From contig NZ_RJJD01000008.1 of NCBI RefSeq assembly GCF_003721515.1, positions 627,666-691,665 of the forward strand: 64,000 nucleotides of DNA, given 5' to 3'. Origin of the DNA: Rufibacter latericius (GTDB taxonomy: Bacteria > Bacteroidota > Bacteroidia > Cytophagales > Hymenobacteraceae). Each line of letters begins with the position of its first letter. Position 1 is the stretch's first letter. The notes beneath the pieces are model-generated. The model was given only the letters and a program-made list of their open reading frames with translations. It did no database searches and was not told the DNA's origin. Position numbers and translations under genes: made by a program. Shown piece after piece: positions 1-8,372 of this stretch.

Positions 1-334
1 AAGCACCCTGCAAGTCTGGGATGGTAGCCTTATCGGCTCCTGTTTGTTCCCGCCCTATGGGGTCTGGCTGATCTGGAATAGAAAGTGTCAGCGACAGGTT
101 TCCCAAGGCGGCTAGGTCTTCACAGGTTGGCAACTGCGACAAGGCTTCTGAAGACACCTGCACCCCACGCGAAGCCAACGACTGCTGAAGATGCTCGGAA
201 ATCTCAACCTTGATATCTTCTCTTACTGCTTCTTTGCAGGAAGATGTCCGCAGATGCAGGGTTTGTCCCTGGGCCGAGCCTACCGCAATGAAAAAACAGA
301 AAAAGGAAAGTAGTTTAGATATTGGTAGTCTCAT
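1..334 (-). CDS. Secreted protein of unknown function, 3' part outside window
   Basis: An open frame starts with ATG at 334 and stays open to the left edge, giving about 111 visible residues. Residues 1 to about 23 form a signal peptide (basic start, Phe-rich core, Ala/Gly cleavage region). The mature part is polar with two visible cysteines (about 33 and 70) and no domain I recognise. The start lies inside the 3' end of the preceding anti-sigma-like gene (20-bp overlap, stop at 315), so translation is probably coupled and the product likely belongs to the same sigma-factor operon. Function unknown; the reading frame itself is well supported by the signal peptide and the overlap. Confidence 0.7.
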   Translation of the reverse strand, partial: MRLPISKLLSFFCFFIAVGSAQGQTLHLRTSSCKEAVREDIKVEISEHLQQSLASRGVQVSSEALSQLPTCEDLAALGNLSLTLSIPDQPDPIGREQTGADKATIPDLQGA

Positions 335-902
335 GGCGAGCGGTTTTTTTGTCTTCACTTCTATTCTCCAGTACTTCCAGTTGCTGGTTCAAGAGCGCGA
401 TTCTCATTTTAAGATTATCGCTCATGGCTTGCAGAAGCACTTCTTTGTTGGGCGTGGTGTATAGTTCTTTTTTAAGCTCGTTGTAGGCTGAGTCAAGCTC
501 GGTGAAACGCACCTGCCCTACGCCCATGGCCTTCAGTTCAGATTTCTTTTGCTCAATCACCTGCACGTACTTGGTTTCTATCTGGCGCACCTCAGGGGCT
601 ATTTTCTCCAGCGGAACGGGCGGCGCGGCGGCCATAGCAGCGGATGGATTCTGGTTGGCCATATAATACCTTGCCGAGAAGGCCACCATCACCAGCAAGG
701 CAATGGCAGCGGCGAATTTCCAGGCGTGGTGCCAGTTCATGGAAATCACTTTGGCCTCTTTCTCAGGTTCAACCGGTAGGATGAGGTTTTTCTCCTCGGT
801 CTGCAGCTCGGCCGCTATGTCCTGCCAGAGATCCGGTCGGGGGGCAAAGGAATCGAACTCTTCGCGGTGGGCCTGTACAAAATCTTTTAATCTATCTTTC
901 AT
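315..902 (-). CDS. Membrane-anchored probable anti-sigma protein
   Basis: A 195-residue protein whose cytoplasmic N-terminus (about 1-60, with a Trp-containing motif near residue 26) is followed by one membrane segment at about residues 61-81. The outer part contains a Lys/Glu-rich helical region, about 100-185, likely coiled coil. It follows an ECF sigma factor gene by 46 bp on the same strand. Architecture and position fit a transmembrane anti-sigma factor; no classical zinc HxxxCxxC anti-sigma motif is visible, so this rests mainly on context. Its 3' end overlaps the next gene by 20 bp. It could instead be a generic single-pass envelope protein co-expressed with the sigma factor. Confidence 0.6.
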   Translation of the reverse strand: MKDRLKDFVQAHREEFDSFAPRPDLWQDIAAELQTEEKNLILPVEPEKEAKVISMNWHHAWKFAAAIALLVMVAFSARYYMANQNPSAAMAAAPPVPLEKIAPEVRQIETKYVQVIEQKKSELKAMGVGQVRFTELDSAYNELKKELYTTPNKEVLLQAMSDNLKMRIALLNQQLEVLENRSEDKKTARHETTNI

Positions 903-948
903 GGCTTATGCTCCTTGTACTCTCTCGTTTTTGGTCCTTTTTACTTTT

Positions 949-1509
949 TCAGCTTAAGAACGACTGCTCCTGCATGAGGCTCAGCAATTTTTTGCGGGCC
1001 CGGCTGTACTGTGACTTTGACGTGGCCTCGCTGATACTTAATATGTCTGCGATCTCACCGTGGTCGTACCCTTCCAGCAGGTACAGCGTGAGTACTACCC
1101 GGTAACCGTCTGGCAAAGACTGGATGGCTTTCTTGATGCTCTCCACCTTGTATTCCAGCTCTTCCTGGTCGTACTCGGGCGCCTCCTCGGCGAAATCATG
1201 ATGTTCTTCCATGGGCACCACTTGCAGGCGCCGGCTGCGCACTTTGGTGATGGACTTGTTGATGACGATGCGCTTTAACCAACTCCCGAAGGTAGAATCT
1301 CCCTTGAAGGTATGCAGCTCTCTGAACGCGCTCAGAAACGATTCCTGCAAGACATCCTCGGCCTCGGTATAGTCATTGGTAATGCGCATGCTCACGTTGA
1401 ACATGGACTTACTGTAAAGTTTGTACAGTTCATATTGCGCCTTACGGTCACCCTCTTTACAGCGGGCCACCACGTGCGCGTTTACGTCGGTGTATTCCAG
1501 CGTCTCCAA
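949..1509 (-). CDS. RNA polymerase ECF sigma factor, sigma-70 family
   Basis: A 186-residue ECF sigma factor that would direct RNA polymerase to alternative promoters. Region 2 covers about residues 15-85 (YTEAEDVLQESFLSA, then TFGSWLKRIVINKS); an acidic linker follows at about 95-115; region 4 is at about 120-180 with the helix-turn-helix EIADILSISEATSKSQYSRA. No ATG precedes region 2 in frame, and an in-frame stop lies just upstream, so the start must be TTG at 1509. It heads a minus-strand group with an anchored protein and a secreted protein, the usual layout of an envelope-signal sigma system. The 225 bp upstream are shared with a divergent hydrolase gene. Confidence 0.92.
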   Translation of the reverse strand: METLEYTDVNAHVVARCKEGDRKAQYELYKLYSKSMFNVSMRITNDYTEAEDVLQESFLSAFRELHTFKGDSTFGSWLKRIVINKSITKVRSRRLQVVPMEEHHDFAEEAPEYDQEELEYKVESIKKAIQSLPDGYRVVLTLYLLEGYDHGEIADILSISEATSKSQYSRARKKLLSLMQEQSFLS

Positions 1510-1734
1510 ATTGTTACCTTTTAATGCTCATCATGACGGTAATTTCAGTAACAGCAACCCGGAACAACACCAACACTTTTCGCTGAGCCTTGTGGCTCAC
1601 TCCTGTTCCAAACTTCTACTCTAAAGACTATGCAAAAGCCTTATGGTTGCACCGTGCTTCAAAAAAATCCTATGTATTAAATAACCTTTATTTTTTCATT
1701 TTATTTCTCAATTTTGCCCAAAAAACAGAAAACA

Positions 1735-2691
1735 ATGAAACAATTGCGTCCCATTTTGCTGCTCTTGCTGCTGTTTGGCCCTGCTTTTTCAACTTTTGCC
1801 CAGAAAACGCCTTTGGTAACCAACGCCTCGGCCCCGCGTGAACTGCGCCTGACCATGAGCGATGGCACTGAGCTGTATGTAAAGGTCTCGGGCAAAGGCA
1901 AGCCCTGCCTGTTCATCCACGGAGGTCCTGGTGCCTGGAGTCATTCGTTTGAGGTGCTGGGCGTGAATACCCTAGAAGATTCCTTGCAGATGGTGTATGT
2001 AGACCAGCGCGGTAGCGGAAGGTCTGGCAAGGCTCCAGACGGCAACTATAGCCTGCAGCGCACCGTGCAGGATTTTGAGGAAGTGCGTCAGCAGTTGGGC
2101 TATCCTACCTGGACGGTCTTGGCCCACTCTTTTGGCGGCATCCTGGCTACCGAGTACGCCTATTACTACCCCAAGACTATTTCGCGCATGGTTTTGTTAA
2201 ATGCCACCTTAAACCTGAATTACTCGGCGCAGGTGCAGATAGACAAAGGACTGGAGATCCTGAAACCCGAGAACCCCGCTCCTTTTCTGGACAAGAACAA
2301 GCCCGTGATTGACCGTTTCATGATGATGATTCAGGCCCTGAACGAAAAGAACGCCTACCACCAGCTCATGTACACCACCACGGACGGTCTAAACAAAATG
2401 AACGCTGAGGATGCCAAGCGGCCACCTAACTACAGTTTTGGGCAGGCCTGGATGAACTACCCAGAATACTTCCAGGATTTCACCGAGGTAACCCGGCATT
2501 TGAAGATGCCCGTGCTGGTGATCTCGGGGGAGCAGGATTTCTCCATAGGGCCGGAGCATTACAAAAGCTTTAAATTCCCGAACCAGACCTCGGCCTCCAT
2601 GCCGGGCGGGCACGTGATTTACCTGGAGCAGAACGCCCAATTCCAGAAGACGATCAAAGAATTCCTGAAGAAAACCAGCCGCAAGAGTTAA
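1735..2691 (+). CDS. Secreted alpha/beta hydrolase, proline iminopeptidase-like
   Basis: A 318-residue alpha/beta-fold hydrolase of peptidase family S33 type. I chose ATG at 1735 because it gives a clean signal peptide (residues 1-23, ending FAQ); the upstream in-frame TTG at 1714 would add seven residues ahead of it. Oxyanion-hole motif HGGPG is at 62-66, the nucleophile Ser132 lies in AHSFGG, the acid is probably the Asp in SGEQDF, and the base the His in PGGHVIYLEQ. These match prolyl aminopeptidase-like enzymes, but substrate cannot be read from sequence. The export signal suggests a periplasmic or surface enzyme. The stop overlaps by 4 bp the stop of the convergent gene. Confidence 0.85.
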   Translation: MKQLRPILLLLLLFGPAFSTFAQKTPLVTNASAPRELRLTMSDGTELYVKVSGKGKPCLFIHGGPGAWSHSFEVLGVNTLEDSLQMVYVDQRGSGRSGKAPDGNYSLQRTVQDFEEVRQQLGYPTWTVLAHSFGGILATEYAYYYPKTISRMVLLNATLNLNYSAQVQIDKGLEILKPENPAPFLDKNKPVIDRFMMMIQALNEKNAYHQLMYTTTDGLNKMNAEDAKRPPNYSFGQAWMNYPEYFQDFTEVTRHLKMPVLVISGEQDFSIGPEHYKSFKFPNQTSASMPGGHVIYLEQNAQFQKTIKEFLKKTSRKS

Positions 2692-3185
2692 GCTTGGTTT
2701 GTTCGCGCTTTGTACGACCAGGTAATCCGGAAACGGGCGACTTCCTCGCCTTGCTGGTTCCGCCCGATGCTCAGGGCCTGCACGCTTCGGCCCTGCCCGG
2801 TAGTTTGGGTTTCGCGTACGGCGGCAGCAATGGCCTCGGCGTCTGAGCAGGTGAAGGTGATGGTTCCCACGGCTTTCTTGCTGAAATCGGCCTCCAGGCC
2901 TACGACCAACATGGAAACCGATGGCTGGGCTTGGTGCAGGTACATCATGCTCAACACCCCTGATGCCATTTCTGCGGCCATGCTCAGGCAGGCAAAGTAG
3001 ATAGACCGGAACGGATTTTTGGTCAGGTACTTGTACCGGATGGTCACCTGCGCCTCCTGCTCCGTTAAACTCCTAATCCGGATGCCCGCCAAATATGCCA
3101 TAGGAAGGCTCCTGAGCATAAACAGCTTCAGCTTCACCGGATTGGTGATCATTTGGCGAAAAGCAGCGGTAGTGACAGTTGTCAT
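2688..3185 (-). CDS. DUF4442 protein, hotdog thioesterase-like
   Basis: A 165-residue soluble protein that I recognise as DUF4442, a hotdog-fold family related to acyl-CoA thioesterases. The N-terminal helix (about 10-35) leads into the beta core (IRIRSLTEQEAQVTIRYK), the stretch NPFRSIYFACLSMAAEMASG that corresponds to the hot-dog helix, then the remaining strands to the C-terminus. Activity and substrate are not established for most of this family; a role in acyl-CoA turnover is inference. The gene is single and convergent with the hydrolase gene, their stop codons overlapping by 4 bp, so the two transcripts must run into one another. Confidence 0.75.
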   Translation of the reverse strand: MTTVTTAAFRQMITNPVKLKLFMLRSLPMAYLAGIRIRSLTEQEAQVTIRYKYLTKNPFRSIYFACLSMAAEMASGVLSMMYLHQAQPSVSMLVVGLEADFSKKAVGTITFTCSDAEAIAAAVRETQTTGQGRSVQALSIGRNQQGEEVARFRITWSYKARTNQA

Positions 3186-3262
3186 GGAACAGAAGACTGG
3201 TGTTTTGAAAAGATAGTCAATCTGGAGCAGCTATTGAAACAATGTAAATAGCGTCTCTTTGC

Positions 3263-3294
3263 TTTAAGCCTTTTTTCCGAAAAACGGCCTTAAA
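3263..3294. repeat. 3'-end palindrome, copy 1
   Basis: Arms TTTAAGCC and GGCCTTAAA around a TTTTTTCCGAAAAA centre. It lies about 170 bp downstream of the SMP-30 gene stop at 3462 and about 80 bp upstream of the DUF4442 start. Confidence 0.7.
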
Positions 3295-3393
3295 TCAAAT
3301 CCCCAACCGCTCATTAAACGGTTGGGGATTTTGGTTGAAACTATCTCAGATCCTTGTTCTCAATTAGCTATTGTCGTAGGCAGCAGCTTCCAT

Positions 3394-3428
3394 GTTTTTA
3401 CGTCATTTCGGCAAAACAGGCTTGAAAC
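3394..3428. repeat. 3'-end palindrome, degenerate copy 2
   Basis: The right half CAAAACAGGCTTGAAAC is well kept and the left half is decayed. It begins 34 bp downstream of the SMP-30 gene stop. Confidence 0.5.
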
Positions 3429-3461
3429 AGCCTTTACTTCTAAATGATACACAGGGCGTAC

Positions 3462-4379
3462 TTACAAACCTTTCACCTTCATTTTCAGTCCATAGACAGA
3501 GCCCATGGCGGTAATAAACAGCGTAGACCTATCCTTTCCGCCGAACACCACATTGGCGGTCCAGTTCTCCTGGATGGGGATGTGCGCAATCTGCTGGCCT
3601 TCTTTGTCAAACACGGTAACGCCTTTGCCGGTGAGGTACACGTTTCCCTGTCTGTCTATGGTCATGCCGTCTGAGCCCATGTTGGCGAACAGCTTTTTAC
3701 CTGACAGCGAACCGTCTTTGTCTATGGTGTACTCATAGGTTTTACCGGCTTCAATGTCTGCCACGTAAAGCTTCTTCCCGTCAGGGGTGCCTACAATGCC
3801 GTTGGGTTTTACCAAAGTTGTGTCTACCGAGTAAAACTTCTTTCTATCAGGGCTCAGGTAATACACATATTCTCCGGCCTGCTGCCGTTCAGGGTTTCTG
3901 GTCCAGTAATCCCTTTTGTACAAAGGATCGGTGATGTACATGGCGCCTGTGGGGGAAATCCAGAGATCATTGGGGCCGTTGAGCGGTTTGCCTTTGTACT
4001 CCTTTACCAGCACGGCGGGCTTCCCTGTTTTGTCAAAAGACCACAGTTGGTTATCCATATCTGCTGCGGCGATAAGGTTGCCCTTCTGATCGAAATACAG
4101 CCCGTTGGACCTACCGGCCTGATCTGTGAACAAGCTGATCTTACCGGTACTGGCCGTCCATTTGTAAACCTTGTTGTTCGGCTGATCGGTGAAGTACACG
4201 TTCCCTTCCCGGTCTACGGCAGGGCCTTCGGTAAAGGCGTAGCCATCGCCAAGTTTTTCCAGCTTGGCGCCTTTGGCTATGATGGAATTCTTGTCTGTGA
4301 TCTGTGCTTTTAGCAAAGCAGGCAAAAGAAAGAAAAGGGCAGCGCCCGCAAATACTACAAGTACAGTTCGTTTCGTCAT
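3462..4379 (-). CDS. Secreted SMP-30/gluconolactonase-like beta-propeller
   Basis: A 305-residue protein with a signal peptide (residues 1-26, ending LKAQ), then a six-bladed propeller of the SMP-30/gluconolactonase/LRE family. Characteristic stretches are FTEGPAVDREGNVYFTDQP, GPNDLWISPTGAMYITDP and PNGIVGTPDGKKLYVAD; the conserved Glu, Asn and Asp of these motifs are the expected divalent-metal ligands. Family members hydrolyse sugar lactones, some act on other lactones or esters, so the exact substrate is open. Location is periplasmic or extracellular. Its ATG overlaps by 4 bp the stop of the upstream membrane-protein gene, so the two are co-translated. Confidence 0.88.
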   Translation of the reverse strand: MTKRTVLVVFAGAALFFLLPALLKAQITDKNSIIAKGAKLEKLGDGYAFTEGPAVDREGNVYFTDQPNNKVYKWTASTGKISLFTDQAGRSNGLYFDQKGNLIAAADMDNQLWSFDKTGKPAVLVKEYKGKPLNGPNDLWISPTGAMYITDPLYKRDYWTRNPERQQAGEYVYYLSPDRKKFYSVDTTLVKPNGIVGTPDGKKLYVADIEAGKTYEYTIDKDGSLSGKKLFANMGSDGMTIDRQGNVYLTGKGVTVFDKEGQQIAHIPIQENWTANVVFGGKDRSTLFITAMGSVYGLKMKVKGL

Positions 4380-4861
4380 TCTTGGTTTAATTTACTTTTC
4401 AGTTTATAGCCGTACCAAAGCCCGGCAATGGATACGGGAATGAGGCAGAGAATGGCCATCCAGGCGAACGGCTTCATGATGAAGTTCACCAGCCAGCCTT
4501 TTTCCAATGATCCGTTTGTGGCCTGCAAAAGCACTGTGGCCACAATGCAGATGATGGTGGAGAGCAGCACCACCTCCAGGCCCGAGAGCACCCCTCGCCA
4601 GGCAAATTCCCTTTTCCGCTGCATGATCTTCACGCCGGTACTTCTGCCAATCAGGAAAGCGAACAGCAGGCTGGACAAGACAAAAAGGACCACATTGAAA
4701 GCTCCCAGGTAAGTAACGAGGTCCCAGAAGGCCTGGACAGAACTGGTGGCCGAAAGCAGGAAGGTAAACAAGAGCACGGCAATGACCACCTCGGTGACCA
4801 GCGTTGCCCTGAGCGCGTAGGAAATCCCTTTCCTTTGCGCTTGTTCAATTGAGGTATCCAT
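4376..4861 (-). CDS. Four-helix integral membrane protein, unknown
   Basis: A 161-residue protein with four hydrophobic segments at about residues 18-38, 50-71, 88-112 and 128-150, a short charged N-terminus and a Lys-rich C-terminus, as in small inner-membrane proteins. I do not recognise a characterised family. It is the first gene of a two-gene unit and overlaps the secreted SMP-30 gene by 4 bp, so a shared physiological role is likely, but nothing in the sequence names it. The upstream 138 bp separate it from the aldehyde dehydrogenase gene and show no convincing terminator. Confidence 0.75.
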   Translation of the reverse strand: MDTSIEQAQRKGISYALRATLVTEVVIAVLLFTFLLSATSSVQAFWDLVTYLGAFNVVLFVLSSLLFAFLIGRSTGVKIMQRKREFAWRGVLSGLEVVLLSTIICIVATVLLQATNGSLEKGWLVNFIMKPFAWMAILCLIPVSIAGLWYGYKLKSKLNQE

Positions 4862-4999
4862 TAGGATTGTTGTTACTCGATGCTGACATCATCACCTGCT
4901 AACTTAATAACAGTGGCACGTTCCTACCCGAAAGAAATTCCTTCCAGATACCTTTGTCCTACTCTTGTACAACGCCTGAAATCCCGGCTTAGTTTGCTT

Positions 5000-6577
5000 T
5001 TAGAAGTCGAACTTGATGCCTTGGGCTAACGGCAATTCCCGCCCGAAATTGATGGTGTTGGTTTGCCGGCGCATGTAGAACCGCCACGCATCTGAACCAG
5101 ACTCGCGTCCGCCGCCGGTGTCTTTCTCACCCCCGAATGCCCCTCCAATCTCGGCCCCCGAGGTCCCGATGTTCACGTTGGCAATGCCGCAGTCAGAACC
5201 CCAGTGGCTCAGGAAGGCCTCGGTCTCCAGCAGGTTGGAAGAGAAAATGGACGACGACAAGCCTTGGCGCACCCCGTTCTGGATGTCGATGGCATTGTTC
5301 ACGTCACCGCTATATTTGATGAGGTACAGAATGGGCGCGAAGGTTTCTTCCTGCACGGTGTGGTACGAGTGCTCCGCCTCCACAATGGCAGGTGTCACGT
5401 AGGTACCGGTGGCATATTCCTCGCCTTCCAGCACTTCTCCGCCGATCAATAGATTTCCGCCCTCCCGCTGCACCCGTTCCAGAGCATCCAGAAAAGCAGC
5501 GGTGGCGTCTTTGTCAATGAGCGGACCTACCAGAATCCCGTGTTTCAATGGATCACCGATGGGAAGGTTCGGATAAACTTTCAGCAGGCGTTCCTTCACC
5601 TCGTCATAGATGCTGTCATGGATGATCAGACGGCGGGTAGACGTACAGCGCTGCCCGCAGGTACCCACGGCCCCAAACACCACTGCTCGCATGGCCATTT
5701 CCAGATCAGCGTTGGGCGTCAGGATGATGGCGTTGTTTCCGCCCAGTTCCAGCAAAGAACGCCCTAAACGCCGGCCCACGGCCTCGCCCACTTTCTTGCC
5801 CATGCGCGTAGAACCCGTCGCTGATACCAGCGGAACGCGTTCGTCATGCGCCATCTTACTCCCGATCACGGCATCGCCGATGATGATGCTGAACACACCT
5901 TCTGGCACTTGGTTCTCGCGCAGCACCTCCTGAGTAATCTGCTGACAGGCCACGGCCGTCAACGGGGTTTTCTCCGATGGTTTCCATACCACTACATCGC
6001 CACAGATCGCCGCCAGCATGGCATTCCAGCTCCAGACCGCCACCGGGAAGTTGAAGGCTGAGATCACCCCTACGATGCCCAGTGGGTGGTATTGCTCGTA
6101 CATGCGGTGCGTGGGCCGCTCTGAGTGCATAGTGTAGCCGTGCAACTGCCGGGACAAGCCCACCGCGAAATCGCAGATGTCAATCATCTCCTGCACTTCG
6201 CCCAGACCTTCCTGCAGGATCTTGCCCATTTCGTAACTCACCAGTTTGCCCAGCGGCTCTTTGTACTCGCGCAGCTTCTGCCCGATCTGGCGCACCACTT
6301 CGCCGCGCTTGGGCGAGGGCCACGTGCGCCACTCCAGAAACGCCTGCTGCGCCGTGGTGATCACCTGCTCGTAATCTTCCTCTGAGGCCATGTTCACGGT
6401 AGCAATGCGCTTGCCATTAGTAGGCGAATGGATGGCGCGGGTCTCTGCGTTGTTTTCTCCGCCCCAGCTTAAACCGGTGCTGTATGCGGGGTTGGAGTCC
6501 TGAATTCCCAGTTGAGAAAGTATATCAGTGATATCGGTTTTGGTTTCGGTCTGCATAAAAGTATTCTGGTTAAGCAT
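5000..6577 (-). CDS. Aldehyde dehydrogenase, ALDH7 (antiquitin-like) family
   Basis: A 525-residue NAD(P)-dependent aldehyde dehydrogenase. With the start at 6577, the catalytic Cys311 sits in GQRCTSTRRL, the general base Glu277 in LELGGNNA, and the oxyanion Asn in SAFNFPVA (about 176). The QRCTSTRR form and overall length match ALDH7, the alpha-aminoadipic semialdehyde (lysine breakdown) dehydrogenases; that substrate is inferred from family only. A second in-frame ATG at 6556 would shorten the protein by seven residues and is equally possible. The gene stands alone between a membrane-protein gene and the terminator of the protease gene upstream. Confidence 0.9.
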   Translation of the reverse strand: MLNQNTFMQTETKTDITDILSQLGIQDSNPAYSTGLSWGGENNAETRAIHSPTNGKRIATVNMASEEDYEQVITTAQQAFLEWRTWPSPKRGEVVRQIGQKLREYKEPLGKLVSYEMGKILQEGLGEVQEMIDICDFAVGLSRQLHGYTMHSERPTHRMYEQYHPLGIVGVISAFNFPVAVWSWNAMLAAICGDVVVWKPSEKTPLTAVACQQITQEVLRENQVPEGVFSIIIGDAVIGSKMAHDERVPLVSATGSTRMGKKVGEAVGRRLGRSLLELGGNNAIILTPNADLEMAMRAVVFGAVGTCGQRCTSTRRLIIHDSIYDEVKERLLKVYPNLPIGDPLKHGILVGPLIDKDATAAFLDALERVQREGGNLLIGGEVLEGEEYATGTYVTPAIVEAEHSYHTVQEETFAPILYLIKYSGDVNNAIDIQNGVRQGLSSSIFSSNLLETEAFLSHWGSDCGIANVNIGTSGAEIGGAFGGEKDTGGGRESGSDAWRFYMRRQTNTINFGRELPLAQGIKFDF

Positions 6578-6624
6578 TGGGGAATAGAAGCCCTAGTATA
6601 GGCCTTTCTGACAACATAAAAAAC

Positions 6625-6656
6625 AAAAAGCTCCTGCCAGATGACAGGAGCTTTTT
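6625..6656 (-). terminator. Terminator of the HtrA/DegP gene
   Basis: A 12-bp perfect stem (AAAAAGCTCCTG with CAGGAGCTTTTT) and an 8-nt loop, with a T run in the minus direction. It lies 42 bp after the protease stop and 48 bp before the aldehyde dehydrogenase start; the A/T flanks would also let it work in the other direction. Confidence 0.85.
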
Positions 6657-6663
6657 AAAAGCC

Positions 6664-6697
6664 GTTTCAGGCTTGATTTTCAAAAAAGAGGCCCAAA
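6664..6697. repeat. 3'-end palindrome, copy 3
   Basis: It begins immediately after the stop codon of the HtrA/DegP gene and ends 8 bp before that gene's terminator hairpin, so it is transcribed as 3' untranslated RNA. Confidence 0.6.
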
Positions 6698-8191
6698 TTA
6701 GCGACCCAACGCATAGTACGCCCGACGGCCGTCTGGGTAGACTCCTTCAATCAGGAGACCGCCGCGGCGGGTACTTTTCAGCACCTTGTCTACGTCTTGC
6801 GGGGCGTTGGTAGGGTTCTTATCAATGCTGGTGATGATGAAACCATCTTTCATGCCGGTTTCGGCAAAAGCGCTTTCCTCTACCCCGCTGATTTTCACCC
6901 CACCGGTGATGTCCAGTTTGTTCAGTTCCTGTTTGGTGGCTGCCTCAAACTTAGCGCCATCAATGGTCATGGACTTGGTGGAGTTAGGATCACGTTTTAC
7001 AAGCTCGGTGCTACCGCTGGCATTGCGTAACGTCACGTTGATGTCTTTCTCGCTTCCGCCACGCATAAATCCCACCTTGATTTTATCGCCCGGACGGTAT
7101 CTGGTCACTTGCTCCTGCAACTGGGCACTGGTGTTCACCTTAACGCCGTTGATTTGCGTGATCACATCACCTTCCTTCAAACCAGCGGTTTTGGCGGCAC
7201 TGCTTTCAGAGAAGCCGGCTACATACACCCCGTTCAAGGTTTTCAGGTTCTTTTCTTTGGCAAGCTCGGCATTCACTTCCTGCATCTGCACGCCCAATAA
7301 GGCACGTTGCACTTCGCCATATTTCAGAAGGTCATCCACCACTTTGCTCACGATGGACGAAGGAACCGCAAATGAATAGCCCGCAAATGTACCGGTCTGG
7401 GAAGCGATGGCGGTGTTGATACCCACCAGATCACCGTTCAGGTTCACCAGGGCACCCCCACTGTTACCAGGGTTCACGGCGGCATCGGTCTGGATGAAAG
7501 ACTCTACGCTCATGTTTCCGGCACCTTGAAGAATACCTACGTTACGGCCTTTGGCGCTCACAATACCCGCGGTTACGGTAGAGTTCAGGTTGAACGGGTT
7601 ACCCACGGCCAATACCCACTCTCCTACTTTCACTTTGTCTGAGTTTCCGTAGCGCAGGGCCGGAAGATTGTCAGCGTTGATTTTAAGCAGGGCGATGTCT
7701 GTGTTAGGATCTGTTCCTACCAAAGTGGCATCAAAGGTGCGTTTGTCATCCAGAATCACCTGGATTTTATCGGCACGGTCAATCACGTGGTTATTGGTCA
7801 CCACATACCCGTTAGAGGCAATGATCACCCCAGAACCCGAGCCCATGGCCGGTCCTTGCTGCGGCCGCTGATATCCTTCAAAGTCATCTCCGAAGAAATC
7901 ACGGAAGAACGGATGCACATTGCTGGGCGAACGGCTGGCCTGTACTTTATACTCGGTGGTCACGTGGACTACGGCCGGAGTCACGAGCTCTGCCGAGGTC
8001 ACGAAGTTCAAGCCTTCGGGCACTACTACGTCAGAGGAGCGCATGGCGCTGGTGTAGCGCACGTTGGTGTTTGGCAATTGTTGCCCGTTTACGGGCGCTT
8101 CATCTTCCAACAGTTTATAACCCCCAACGGCCACTCCCCCACCTACCATAGCAGAGAGCATCAGCCCCAACATAAGCTGTTTAGTTTTCAT
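6698..8191 (-). CDS. degP: Do-family periplasmic serine protease with two PDZ domains
   Basis: A 497-residue HtrA/DegP-type protease-chaperone of envelope protein quality control. An N-terminal hydrophobic segment (about 5-25) serves as signal or anchor. The trypsin-like domain runs about 65-285 with the triad His135 (TNNHV), Asp165 (NTDIALL) and Ser244 (GNSGGAL). PDZ1 covers about 300-385 and PDZ2 about 405-495. All catalytic residues are present. Its stop is followed directly by a repeat palindrome and a strong terminator. Upstream, TTG and TACTTTTC 20 bp apart (8224-8254) form a likely promoter. A small heat-shock gene lies just upstream on the same strand but is separated by its own terminator. 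Confidence 0.95.
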   Translation of the reverse strand: MKTKQLMLGLMLSAMVGGGVAVGGYKLLEDEAPVNGQQLPNTNVRYTSAMRSSDVVVPEGLNFVTSAELVTPAVVHVTTEYKVQASRSPSNVHPFFRDFFGDDFEGYQRPQQGPAMGSGSGVIIASNGYVVTNNHVIDRADKIQVILDDKRTFDATLVGTDPNTDIALLKINADNLPALRYGNSDKVKVGEWVLAVGNPFNLNSTVTAGIVSAKGRNVGILQGAGNMSVESFIQTDAAVNPGNSGGALVNLNGDLVGINTAIASQTGTFAGYSFAVPSSIVSKVVDDLLKYGEVQRALLGVQMQEVNAELAKEKNLKTLNGVYVAGFSESSAAKTAGLKEGDVITQINGVKVNTSAQLQEQVTRYRPGDKIKVGFMRGGSEKDINVTLRNASGSTELVKRDPNSTKSMTIDGAKFEAATKQELNKLDITGGVKISGVEESAFAETGMKDGFIITSIDKNPTNAPQDVDKVLKSTRRGGLLIEGVYPDGRRAYYALGR

Positions 8192-8223
8192 ATTAATCGG
8201 TCAGCTATATAGGTTAATAAATT

Positions 8224-8254
8224 GAAAAGTATCTCTTCTCGTAGAGTAAAACAA
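8224..8254 (-). promoter_or_regulatory. Probable promoter of the HtrA/DegP gene
   Basis: Minus strand: TTG at 8252-8254, a 20-bp spacer, and TACTTTTC at 8224-8231, one base off the Bacteroidota -7 consensus TAnnTTTG. The start codon is 33 bp further on. Confidence 0.45.
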
Positions 8255-8326
8255 GTCTTGTTTCTTTTGTACGTGGCTAACGCTAAAATAGCAAAACTAG
8301 TATTGTTTTTAAACAAAGACTACGCC

Positions 8327-8352
8327 AAAAAGGCACCCTGAAGTGCCTTTTT
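8327..8352 (-). terminator. Terminator of the small heat-shock gene
   Basis: Perfect 10-bp stem AAAAAGGCAC / GTGCCTTTTT with a 6-nt loop, 21 bp after the stop codon at 8373. Confidence 0.85.
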
Positions 8353-8372
8353 AACATATTCTTAACGTTTCT

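Noticed and set aside
1714-1737. TTG start giving a 325-residue hydrolase
   Set aside because: It puts seven polar residues ahead of an intact signal peptide that begins at ATG 1735.
6786-7379. 197-codon plus-strand frame inside degP
   Set aside because: Antisense shadow of a well-supported gene; no own start context or domain. Same for long antisense frames at 11212-12093 and 27648-28247.
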